From assembly GCA_900752195.1 (NCBI GenBank), contig CAADUJ010000020.1:62001-126000 (forward strand): DNA of 64,000 nt, in the 5' to 3' direction. The translations under genes were made by a program, and so were the position numbers. Positions 1 through 7,189 of this stretch are shown here, one piece after another. Under the pieces are notes generated by a model that saw only the letters and a program-made list of their open reading frames with translations, was not told the DNA's origin and ran no database searches. Positions within the stretch are counted from its first letter, which is position 1, and the number at the start of each line of letters is the position of its first letter. The DNA comes from an uncultured Negativicutes bacterium (GTDB lineage Bacteria > Bacillota > Negativicutes > Veillonellales > Megasphaeraceae).

Positions 1-92
1 GTGAACGTTGCTGGAAACACGATGTCTCTGTTGGACAAAATGCTGACCATCCGACTCTTTGTGCTCGGTGTGCATCGGTTTTGGAAGACTAA
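1..92 (+). CDS. ileS: Isoleucyl-tRNA synthetase, C-terminal fragment
   Basis: This is the last 29 codons of a gene that enters from the left edge, read in frame from base 3 to a TAA at 90-92. The peptide contains ERCWKHD and, about 17 residues on, HPTLCARC. That Cys-x2-Cys / Cys-x2-Cys arrangement is the C-terminal zinc ribbon of bacterial IleRS, which helps bind tRNA-Ile. The rest of the enzyme lies outside the window. The match is short but the zinc ribbon context is distinctive. Confidence 0.8.
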   Translation, partial: ERCWKHDVSVGQNADHPTLCARCASVLED

Positions 93-162
93 AGCGGAAA
101 GGCCATAGAAGATATGGGCGTGCCTGAAAGGCGTCATGTTTAATTGAAATGGCATGAGATAA

Positions 163-206
163 AGGCTGTCACAAATTGGTATGAATTTTGTTTGTGGCAG
201 TCTTTT
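163..206 (+). terminator. Probable intrinsic terminator after ileS
   Basis: A 12-bp stem with some G-T pairs (GGCTGTCACAAA against TTTGTGGCAGTC) is followed by TTTT. It sits 70 bases after the ileS stop and would end that transcript. Confidence 0.6.
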
Positions 207-239
207 GTATTGCCATGTCGACAAAAATAGTATACAATA

Positions 240-345
240 GTGGAAGCTCCCTGCGTACAAGGACGCATCGCTAAGGCGGACCTCCGAGTACTAAGGCCGT
301 GTACGATTCGTTCTAAGCGCATGCTGTGGGGTATGCGCTTTTTTT
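240..345 (+). promoter_or_regulatory. Structured leader with terminator upstream of hydG
   Basis: The roughly 160 bases before hydG hold several short hairpins (TGCGT/ACGCA, CGC/GCG) with a repeated CTAAGG word. They end in a strong terminator hairpin at 315-343 (AAGCGCAT against GTATGCGCTT, then T7). A terminator between a leader and the gene's ribosome-binding site at 387-393 suggests attenuation or a riboswitch-like element. I could not match it to a named riboswitch class. It could also be a short independent RNA. Confidence 0.45.
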
Positions 346-399
346 GCAACGTAAAGACACTGGCATTCAGGGATGTATGGATTTTGAAAGGAGATGCCT

Positions 400-1824
400 A
401 TGGCAACCAAGTACAGTCCTGCCTCCATGAAGGCTGATGAATTTATTCATGACGGGGAAATCCAACAGACTCTCGCCTATGCTGATGAAATGGCAACTGA
501 TGTAGAGTATTGTCGGTCCCTCATCAAAAAAGCACAACGCATGCAAGGTCTCACACACCGGGAGGCTTCGGTCCTCTTAGCATGTGAGGATGCGGAAATT
601 ATCGACGCGATATATGATCTTGCCCGCGAAATCAAGGATAAGATTTACGGACAACGCATCGTGTTATTTGCGCCCTTATACTTATCTAATTATTGCGTCA
701 ACGGTTGCGTATATTGTCCGTATCACGCAAAGAATAAACACATTGCCCGAAAAAAACTGACACAAGAAGAAATCGTAAAAGAAGTTACGGCTTTACAGGA
801 CATGGGTCATAAACGCCTTGCCATCGAAGCTGGTGAGGATTCTGTCCGCAATCCTATCGAATACATTCTGGAATCGATTAAGACGATTTACAGTATTACG
901 CACAAAAACGGTGCCATTCGTCGCGTCAATGTCAATATTGCAGCTACGACGGTGGAAAATTACCGTAAATTAAAAGAAGCTGGCATCGGTACGTATATTT
1001 TATTTCAGGAAACATATAATAAAAAGGATTACGAAGCCCTCCACCCGACGGGACCGAAACATGATTATGCCTACCATACGGAAGCCATGGACCGCGCTAT
1101 GGCGGGAGGAATTGATGATGTAGGTATCGGCGTTTTGTATGGCCTCCATAATTACCGGTATGATTTTGCCGGCCTCCTCATGCATAAGGAACATCTGGAA
1201 GCCATCTTTGGCGTGGGCCCTCATACCATCAGTGTGCCACGTATCCGACCGGCCGACGACATTTCTGTCGATGCATTCCCCGATGCTATATCGGATGATC
1301 TTTTCAAGAAAATCGTCGCTATCTTACGCATCACCGTTCCGTATACGGGTATTATCGTGTCTACGCGGGAATCGGCTAAAACGAGAGCGTCTGTCATCGA
1401 CGTAGGCGTATCGCAAATCAGTGGCGCGTCGTGTACCAGTGTCGGTGGCTATGCTGACAAAGAAGAGGAAGAAGATTCAGCCCAGTTTGAGGTCAACGAC
1501 AACAGAACGCTCGATGAAGTTATCAACTGGCTACTGACGGATGGTTATATCCCGAGTTTCTGCACCGCTTGCTATCGGGCCGGTCGTACCGGTGACCGAT
1601 TCATGGCACTGGCCAAGTCCGGTACTATTGGCAACTGTTGTCAGCCCAATGCGCTCATGACATTGAAGGAATATCTGGAAGACTATGCCTCTCCTGATAC
1701 AAAATGTAAAGGTGATGAGGTGATAGCGAAGGAACTCCTGCATATTCCCGATGAAAAAGTACGAACAATCTGTGAAGAATATCTTCATAAAATAGAGAAG
1801 GGCGAACGAGATTTTCGCTTCTAA
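400..1824 (+). CDS. hydG: [FeFe]-hydrogenase maturase HydG, radical SAM tyrosine lyase
   Basis: HydG cleaves tyrosine to make the CO and cyanide ligands of the [FeFe]-hydrogenase H-cluster. The 474-residue product has the radical SAM CX3CX2C motif (CVNGCVYC, Cys99/103/106) that binds the first 4Fe-4S cluster. It also has the HydG-specific C-terminal CX2CX22C (Cys388, Cys391, Cys414), which separates it from ThiH. The start at 400 is preferred over the ATG at 394, because AAAGGAG at 387-393 touches 394 but lies 6 bases before 400. hydE and hydF are not in the window. Hydrogen production by this route is typical of fermenting Negativicutes. Confidence 0.93.
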   Translation: MATKYSPASMKADEFIHDGEIQQTLAYADEMATDVEYCRSLIKKAQRMQGLTHREASVLLACEDAEIIDAIYDLAREIKDKIYGQRIVLFAPLYLSNYCVNGCVYCPYHAKNKHIARKKLTQEEIVKEVTALQDMGHKRLAIEAGEDSVRNPIEYILESIKTIYSITHKNGAIRRVNVNIAATTVENYRKLKEAGIGTYILFQETYNKKDYEALHPTGPKHDYAYHTEAMDRAMAGGIDDVGIGVLYGLHNYRYDFAGLLMHKEHLEAIFGVGPHTISVPRIRPADDISVDAFPDAISDDLFKKIVAILRITVPYTGIIVSTRESAKTRASVIDVGVSQISGASCTSVGGYADKEEEEDSAQFEVNDNRTLDEVINWLLTDGYIPSFCTACYRAGRTGDRFMALAKSGTIGNCCQPNALMTLKEYLEDYASPDTKCKGDEVIAKELLHIPDEKVRTICEEYLHKIEKGERDFRF

Positions 1825-1853
1825 GTTACTTTTAACGCTGTTGATCTGAAGAC

Positions 1854-1917
1854 GTATACGAAAAAAAGGCAGTGACACCATGATTTCTCATGGCATCACT
1901 GCCTTTTTTTCGTATAC
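1854..1917. terminator. Long bidirectional terminator between hydG and DUF1858 gene
   Basis: A 64-base inverted repeat has two 30-base arms that match at 28 positions around a TTTC loop. Each arm carries a run of seven A or T, so it can terminate the convergent hydG (+) and DUF1858 (-) transcripts. The pairing continues beyond the T-run into GTATACG/CGTATAC. Confidence 0.9.
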
Positions 1918-1918
1918 C

Positions 1919-2128
1919 TTATTGGTTAGAGCTTGCAACGCAGTCGTTCAAATCAGCGATGAGAGCATCCACATCAATGCCGTGGGCGCTAGCGCCTTCA
2001 CCAATCGTTTCGAAGTGAGCAGCCATACAGCCAACGCAACCAAGGCCATAAGCCTGGAAGATTTCGATGATCTGCGGATACTTTTGTACTGCAGCGATGA
2101 TACCTGTATCTTTTGTAATTACTGGCAT
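1919..2128 (-). CDS. DUF1858 domain protein
   Basis: A 69-residue cytoplasmic protein made of one DUF1858 domain. It shows the family pattern of an N-terminal ITKDT, a YGLGCVGC motif with two cysteines three apart near residue 31, and a C-terminal HGID segment. DUF1858 proteins are found alone or fused to ScdA/hybrid-cluster and disulfide-oxidoreductase-like proteins, and the cysteine pair suggests redox or metal chemistry. The exact function is not established. GGGAGG lies seven bases before the ATG on the minus strand. It is convergent with hydG and divergent from htpG. Confidence 0.85.
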   Translation of the reverse strand: MPVITKDTGIIAAVQKYPQIIEIFQAYGLGCVGCMAAHFETIGEGASAHGIDVDALIADLNDCVASSNQ

Positions 2129-2255
2129 TTCTATTCCTCCCTACGTAATCATTTCCGAGCGTTTTGAAAGAACTGCCGGATTCATTGTCATTATATCACA
2201 CTTTTGTCGAGAATAAAGGGGAGAAGAAAAATATTTTTACGGGAATTGATTTCTA

Positions 2256-2283
2256 TTGACAATTTGACTTTTTGTTGTATTAT
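2256..2283 (+). promoter_or_regulatory. Sigma-A-type promoter of htpG
   Basis: TTGACA at 2256-2261 and TATTAT at 2278-2283 are separated by 16 bases. The CIRCE operator starts 12 bases downstream, so it overlaps the transcription start region. Confidence 0.8.
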
Positions 2284-2295
2284 AGGAATTGTAAG

Positions 2296-2322
2296 TTAGC
2301 ACTCTTATGAGAGGAGTGCTAA
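2296..2322 (+). promoter_or_regulatory. CIRCE operator for HrcA
   Basis: TTAGCACTC - 9 bases - GAGTGCTAA matches the CIRCE consensus exactly. It lies between the htpG promoter and start codon, so heat-shock control of htpG by the HrcA repressor is expected. Confidence 0.95.
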
Positions 2323-2355
2323 TAAAAACATCGTTACATAAAGGAGTCTGTAAGT

Positions 2356-4311
2356 ATGGCTAAGGAAACTTTTGAATTTCAAGCGGAAACGAAACAGCTG
2401 TTGGACTTAATGGTCCATTCTATTTATACGAACCATGAAATATTCTTACGGGAGCTCATTTCAAATGCATCTGATGCAATTGATAAACTTCATTATGAAT
2501 CCCTTACGAACGGGGACCTTCTTGAAGGGGATACGAACTTTGAAATCCATATCACACCAGATGACAAGGCACATACAGTAACCATTTCGGATAATGGCCT
2601 TGGTATGAATAGAGAAGATATCATCCATAATCTCGGCACTATTGCCCAATCGGGGACGAAGGCCTTTTTAGAAAAATTGAAGGAAGCAGCTGAAACAGAA
2701 GGGACGAGTACCGATAAAGATTTAATCGGCCAGTTCGGTGTGGGCTTCTATTCGGCATTCATGGTAGCTGATACGGTTACGGTCGTCACCCGTAAGGCCG
2801 GAGAAACCCAGGCTTATAAATGGGAATCCACCGGTGATGGTACGTATTCCTTGGAAGAATGTGACAAACCGAAACATGGTACAACTATTATCCTGCACTT
2901 AGGGGATGAATTCCACGGTGACGATAAGGATGAAAACTACGAAGATACAAACGTTCTCTCCGGTCTTGTCAAGAAATATTCTGATTTCATCCGCTATCCC
3001 ATTACGATGGACTTTACGGTAAAAGAAAAACCCAAGGATGACGAAGGAAAGACCATAGAAGACGCACCGGAAGAAGAACGCGTAGAAACGCGGACACTCA
3101 ATTCTATGCAGCCCTTGTGGACGAGAAACAAACAGGATATTAAAGACGAAGAATATAAAGACTTTTTCCAGCATCAATTCTATGAATGGGAAGATCCCAT
3201 GGAAATATTCCATACGAAAGTAGAAGGTGCTGTTGAATACACAGCATTACTCTTCATTCCTGGCAAGGCACCGTTCAATCTTTATTATACCGATTATGAA
3301 CCGGGCATCCAGCTTTACAGCCGTCACGTCTTCATCATGGATAAATGCAAGGATCTCCTGCCAGATTACCTGCGTTTTGTTAAAGGCCTAGTGGATTCAC
3401 CGGATTTGTCTCTTAACATTTCCCGTGAACTCCTGCAGCAGAGCCGGGAATTGAAACTAATTGGCCGTAACCTGGAAAAGACGATTTTAAAGACCTTGAA
3501 ACGTACTCTTGAAAAAGATCGTACCAAATACGAATTGTTCTGGAATGAATACGGTAAATCCTTAAAAATCGGTATCTACAGCGGTATGATGACCGGTGAA
3601 AATAACGTGGAAAAGCTGAAAGACCTCATGGTTTTCACGAGCTCGAAGGATGGTAAGCTGACGACGTTGAAGGAATATACAGACCGCATGAAAGACGGCC
3701 AGCAGAAAATTTATTTCGCAACGGGCAAGGATCAGACGGCTATTGAATCGATGCCGCAGATGGAACTACTTCGCGACCGTGATATTGAAGTGCTTTACAT
3801 GGTCGATCCTGTCGATGAGTTTGCCGTACAGGCCATTGGCGAATATGATGGTAAAAAATTCCATAACATCAGCCAGGGCGATCTGGATCTGGAAGATGAT
3901 GCCTATAAGGAAGAAAAGAAAAAGTCTGAAGATCTGGCAAAGACGAATGAAGGCCTCTTGAAGGACATGAAAGACTATCTCGGTGAAAAGGTTGTCGACG
4001 TCCGTTTGTCGAATCGCTTGAAGTCTGGTGCCGTTTGCCTTGTCGCCGATGCAGCAGGTCCGTCACTGGCAATGGAACAGGCCTTTGCCCAGGCTAACAA
4101 CCCGTTGCTCAAAGCTCGTCGCATCCTGGAAATCAATCCCCATCACGATCTCTTTGCACGGCTCCAGAAAATTCATGAAGCCGGTAAAGACGGACAGGAA
4201 TTCAAAGATTACTGCAATTTACTTTATGATCAGGCCCTTTTATTGGAAGGCATCATGCCGGAAGATCCGGCAGCTTTTGCCAATAAAGTAGCCAACATGA
4301 TGGCAAAATAA
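2356..4311 (+). CDS. htpG: Molecular chaperone HtpG (Hsp90)
   Basis: HtpG is the cytosolic ATP-dependent Hsp90 chaperone. The 651-residue product has the GHKL ATPase motifs in the N-terminal domain: FLRELISNASDAIDKL, DNGLGM and IGQFGVGFYSAFMV. A charged acidic linker around residues 215-245 precedes the middle domain. The C-terminal dimerisation domain is complete, so the length is normal for the family. AAGGAG precedes the ATG. The gene stands alone, with its own promoter, a CIRCE operator and a terminator after it. In Bacillus subtilis htpG is outside the HrcA regulon, so the CIRCE site here is a notable difference. Confidence 0.97.
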   Translation: MAKETFEFQAETKQLLDLMVHSIYTNHEIFLRELISNASDAIDKLHYESLTNGDLLEGDTNFEIHITPDDKAHTVTISDNGLGMNREDIIHNLGTIAQSGTKAFLEKLKEAAETEGTSTDKDLIGQFGVGFYSAFMVADTVTVVTRKAGETQAYKWESTGDGTYSLEECDKPKHGTTIILHLGDEFHGDDKDENYEDTNVLSGLVKKYSDFIRYPITMDFTVKEKPKDDEGKTIEDAPEEERVETRTLNSMQPLWTRNKQDIKDEEYKDFFQHQFYEWEDPMEIFHTKVEGAVEYTALLFIPGKAPFNLYYTDYEPGIQLYSRHVFIMDKCKDLLPDYLRFVKGLVDSPDLSLNISRELLQQSRELKLIGRNLEKTILKTLKRTLEKDRTKYELFWNEYGKSLKIGIYSGMMTGENNVEKLKDLMVFTSSKDGKLTTLKEYTDRMKDGQQKIYFATGKDQTAIESMPQMELLRDRDIEVLYMVDPVDEFAVQAIGEYDGKKFHNISQGDLDLEDDAYKEEKKKSEDLAKTNEGLLKDMKDYLGEKVVDVRLSNRLKSGAVCLVADAAGPSLAMEQAFAQANNPLLKARRILEINPHHDLFARLQKIHEAGKDGQEFKDYCNLLYDQALLLEGIMPEDPAAFANKVANMMAK

Positions 4312-4350
4312 GGAAAGCTTTTTCTAAGTGTATAGATTGTATAGACTACA

Positions 4351-4383
4351 ATAAAGCCCCAGTCATTTTGGCTGGGGCTTTAT
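4351..4383 (+). terminator. Intrinsic terminator after htpG
   Basis: AAGCCCCAG pairs with CTGGGGCTT around an 8-9-base loop. The T tract is short. Confidence 0.85.
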
Positions 4384-4411
4384 GATGTTTCTAGAAAAAC
4401 GGAAATGCACC

Positions 4412-4440
4412 TTTTAGATTTAGACCATTTATGGTACAAT
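4412..4440 (+). promoter_or_regulatory. Promoter before murA
   Basis: TTTTAG at 4412-4417 and TACAAT at 4435-4440 are separated by 17 bases. A 7-bp leader hairpin (GCGTACG/CGTGCGC) follows before the murA ribosome-binding site. The -35 is weak. Confidence 0.5.
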
Positions 4441-4527
4441 TACTAAATAGTGAAACTAAACCATGGCGTACGAGGCTCTGCCGTGCGCTTTACTATAAAC
4501 TCGCAATCGATTTAGGAGGCATCAGAA

Positions 4528-5790
4528 TTGGAGAAGCTTGTAATTCAAGGTGGTAAGCCCTTAAACGGGTCCGTTCGGGTAAGTGGTGCAAAAAATGCAG
4601 TACTGCCCATTATTGCTGCGTCTATGTTGGCTACGTCAGAGAGTGTACTGACAGAGATCCCGAAACTCGACGACGTTCACACGGTCTGTGAAGTGGTGGC
4701 ATCTCTTGGTGCACGCGTAGAACATCCTGCAAAAGATGCTTTGATAATCGATGCTCATGAACTGACTTCTACGACGGCGCCATATGATCTCGTTCGCCGT
4801 ATGCGGGCCTCTTTTCTTGTTATGGGACCTTTATTAGCCCGTAAGGGACATGCCCGTATTTCTCTGCCCGGCGGGTGCTCTATTGGCGCTCGTCCTATTG
4901 ATTTACATTTAAAGGCCTTTGAAGCCATGGGTGCTACAATCAATCTGGAAAATGGCAATATTGAAGCCTCTGTTGAAGACGGCTTGAAAGGCGCCCAGAT
5001 CTATTTGGATTTTCCCAGCGTCGGCGCCACGGAAAATATTCTCATGGCGGCTTCTCTGGCTGATGGCAAAACGGTCCTTGAAAATGCTGCAGAAGAACCG
5101 GAAATCGTTGATTTAGCAACCTACTTGAACAGTATGGGTGCCAATATCCGCGGTGCCGGTACGAATATCATCCGCATCGAAGGCGTGAAGGAACTGCATG
5201 GCGCAAGTCATGCCGTCATCCCTGACCGCATTGAGGCGGGGACTTTTATGATCGGTGCTGCTATGACAGGCGGAAATGTATATGTGGAAAACGCCCTTTC
5301 AGAACATTTGAAACCACTAGTTGCAAAGTTGAAGGAAATCGGCGCTACGGTGGAAGAAGATATTGACGGTATCCGCGTCATCGGCAACCGTCCCTTGCGC
5401 CCTGCCGATATTAAGACATTGCCCTATCCCGGTTTTCCAACAGATATGCAGGCTCAGTTTATGGCATTAACAACGATTTGTGAAGGGACTAGCGTCGTGA
5501 CGGAAACGGTATTTGAAAACCGTTTCATGCACGTTGATGAATTTCGGCGCATGGGTGCTAAAATACGTATTGAAGGCCGCAGTGCCATCGTCGAAGGCGT
5601 TCCTTCCTTAAAGGGCGCAGACGTCAATGCAACGGATCTCCGTTGTGGTGCAGCTCTTGTCCTTGCCGGTCTCGTCGCAGAAGGACAGACGACGATTGGT
5701 CATCTCTATCATATTGACAGGGGCTATGATAATTTAGTAGATAAGTTACAAAGGCTAGGTGCAGACGTTGTTCGGATCAATGTGGACTAA
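4528..5790 (+). CDS. murA: UDP-N-acetylglucosamine 1-carboxyvinyltransferase MurA
   Basis: MurA adds enolpyruvate from PEP to UDP-GlcNAc, the first committed step of peptidoglycan synthesis in the cytoplasm. The 420-residue product is full length. It carries the catalytic loop GGCSIGARPIDLH with the PEP-binding cysteine at about residue 117 (the fosfomycin target) and the C-terminal RGYDNLVDKL. It starts at a TTG codon 8 bases after AGGAGG at 4514-4519, and no ATG in frame fits. It overlaps the following mreB-like gene and opens the envelope block. Confidence 0.96.
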   Translation: MEKLVIQGGKPLNGSVRVSGAKNAVLPIIAASMLATSESVLTEIPKLDDVHTVCEVVASLGARVEHPAKDALIIDAHELTSTTAPYDLVRRMRASFLVMGPLLARKGHARISLPGGCSIGARPIDLHLKAFEAMGATINLENGNIEASVEDGLKGAQIYLDFPSVGATENILMAASLADGKTVLENAAEEPEIVDLATYLNSMGANIRGAGTNIIRIEGVKELHGASHAVIPDRIEAGTFMIGAAMTGGNVYVENALSEHLKPLVAKLKEIGATVEEDIDGIRVIGNRPLRPADIKTLPYPGFPTDMQAQFMALTTICEGTSVVTETVFENRFMHVDEFRRMGAKIRIEGRSAIVEGVPSLKGADVNATDLRCGAALVLAGLVAEGQTTIGHLYHIDRGYDNLVDKLQRLGADVVRINVD

Positions 5791-6868
5791 GAAAAAGAAA
5801 AATACGGCTGCCCAGGCTTTGCCGAAGGGAAAAAAATCGCATTCTTCCTTTCTAGCCCATTGGTTCGGCAGCGATATTGCCATCGACTTAGGGACAACGA
5901 ATATTATTGTCTATGTAAAGAAGCGGGGAATAGTCGTCGATGAACCGGCCGTTATAGCCATTGATACAAACCTTCATCGCGTCGTTGCCGTTGGCAGGGA
6001 AGCACAGGCCATGCTGGGCCGTACACCACAGCATATACAGGCATATCATCCCTTGACACATGGCGTGATAGCCGATTACGATGCGACAGAATATATGATT
6101 CATTACTTTATCCACAAGGCCATCGGTACGGCGCTCATTTTTAAGCCCCGCGTTATCGTCTGTGTTCCTTCGGGAATCACAAATGTCGAAAAGCGCGCTG
6201 TCATCGAAGCGGCCATGCAGGCCGGTGCAAGAAAGACGGTCATCATGGAAGAAACACTGGCCGCTGCCATTGGTGCCGGCCTTGATATTGCCAACTCAAA
6301 TGGATCGATGGTTGTCGATATTGGCGGCGGTACAACAGATGTTGCCGTATTGAGTTTGAGCGGTATCGTCATCAGTGAATCCTTGCGCGTCGGCGGCTCT
6401 AGTTTTGACGAAGCCATTATTTCGTATCTGGAACGATATAAGCATATTACCATTGGCCGACATACAGCAGAAGAACTGAAAAAGCTCATCGGCACAGTCC
6501 TTCCTGACGGCCGGCAACTTACGGCTGATGTAAGGGGGCGCAGTACCGAAACAGGTCTTCCGGCAATGGTAGATATTGATTCCCGTGAAATTCGTGATGC
6601 ATTGCAGGAGCCGTTGGAAGCAATTTTGAATCTTATCGTCAAGGTGCTGGAAAAAGCACCACCAGAATTAGTGGATAATATTTCTGACCATGGTATAATC
6701 CTAAGTGGAGGCGGTCTATTGTTAGACGGTATGGAACAGCTCATTTCTCGGCGTACAGGCATTGCAGCCTATCTCTGTGATGAACCATTGTACTGTGTCG
6801 TCAACGGTGCTGGTAAATCTCTACGTGAGATGGACCGGTTAAAAGACAGCTTCATTGATCTGAAATAA
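5759..6868 (+). CDS. mreB: Rod-shape actin homologue MreB/Mbl
   Basis: This is an actin-fold ATPase that forms membrane-associated filaments guiding the cell-wall elongation machinery. Family motifs are IAIDLGTTN (phosphate 1), VVDIGGGTTDVAV (phosphate 2) and ILSGGGLLLDGM (adenosine). The protein has about 35 extra lysine- and serine-rich residues before the usual MreB start (here HWFGSDIAIDLG). The start is uncertain: GTG 5759, TTG 5768 and ATG 5780 are all in frame and lie inside the end of murA. GTG 5759 has AAGG four bases upstream. The overlap with murA implies co-translation of two wall genes. Confidence 0.9.
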   Translation: MQTLFGSMWTKKKKNTAAQALPKGKKSHSSFLAHWFGSDIAIDLGTTNIIVYVKKRGIVVDEPAVIAIDTNLHRVVAVGREAQAMLGRTPQHIQAYHPLTHGVIADYDATEYMIHYFIHKAIGTALIFKPRVIVCVPSGITNVEKRAVIEAAMQAGARKTVIMEETLAAAIGAGLDIANSNGSMVVDIGGGTTDVAVLSLSGIVISESLRVGGSSFDEAIISYLERYKHITIGRHTAEELKKLIGTVLPDGRQLTADVRGRSTETGLPAMVDIDSREIRDALQEPLEAILNLIVKVLEKAPPELVDNISDHGIILSGGGLLLDGMEQLISRRTGIAAYLCDEPLYCVVNGAGKSLREMDRLKDSFIDLK

Positions 6869-6884
6869 AGGGGAGGGGTTTAGA

Positions 6885-7178
6885 ATGAAACTAAAAAAAC
6901 GTATTCTTCTTGCTCTTGGTTTTATTAGCGCTCTTGCATCGTCGACAGCATTGGCAGCAGATGCACCATATACGTCCGTTTTAAGCGGTACTGTTACAGA
7001 TGTCGTGTCAGTCGGTCAGACTGTCAAGGAAGGTGATGTCCTCGTACAGGTGGATTCGCTGGCAGGTCCTATGCCGGCCATCCGTGCCAAGAAACAGGGT
7101 GTTGTAACAAAAGTTAACACGAAACCAGGTAATCAAATCCAAAAAGGTGACGTTATTATCGTAGTAGACGAAGCATGA
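6885..7178 (+). CDS. Secreted biotinyl/lipoyl-like domain protein
   Basis: A 97-residue protein with a signal peptide ending near ALAADA at residues 24-26. One small beta-sandwich-like domain follows, with the repeated turn signals of biotinyl/lipoyl or HlyD barrel-sandwich domains (VSVGQTVKEGDVLVQVDSL, then PGNQIQKGDVIIVV). The lysine that would carry biotin or lipoate (normally in an MKM turn) is missing; the turn here reads PMPAIRAKK. It therefore resembles the periplasmic hairpin domain of efflux adaptors rather than a cofactor carrier. It ends in overlap with the next reading frame and is probably co-expressed with it. No function is assigned. Confidence 0.7.
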   Translation: MKLKKRILLALGFISALASSTALAADAPYTSVLSGTVTDVVSVGQTVKEGDVLVQVDSLAGPMPAIRAKKQGVVTKVNTKPGNQIQKGDVIIVVDEA

Positions 7179-7189
7179 GAAGGAATCGT

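Noticed and set aside
6103..6762. 219-residue open frame on the minus strand
   Set aside because: It lies fully inside the mreB-like gene, has Ser/Pro-rich nonsense composition and no ribosome-binding site.
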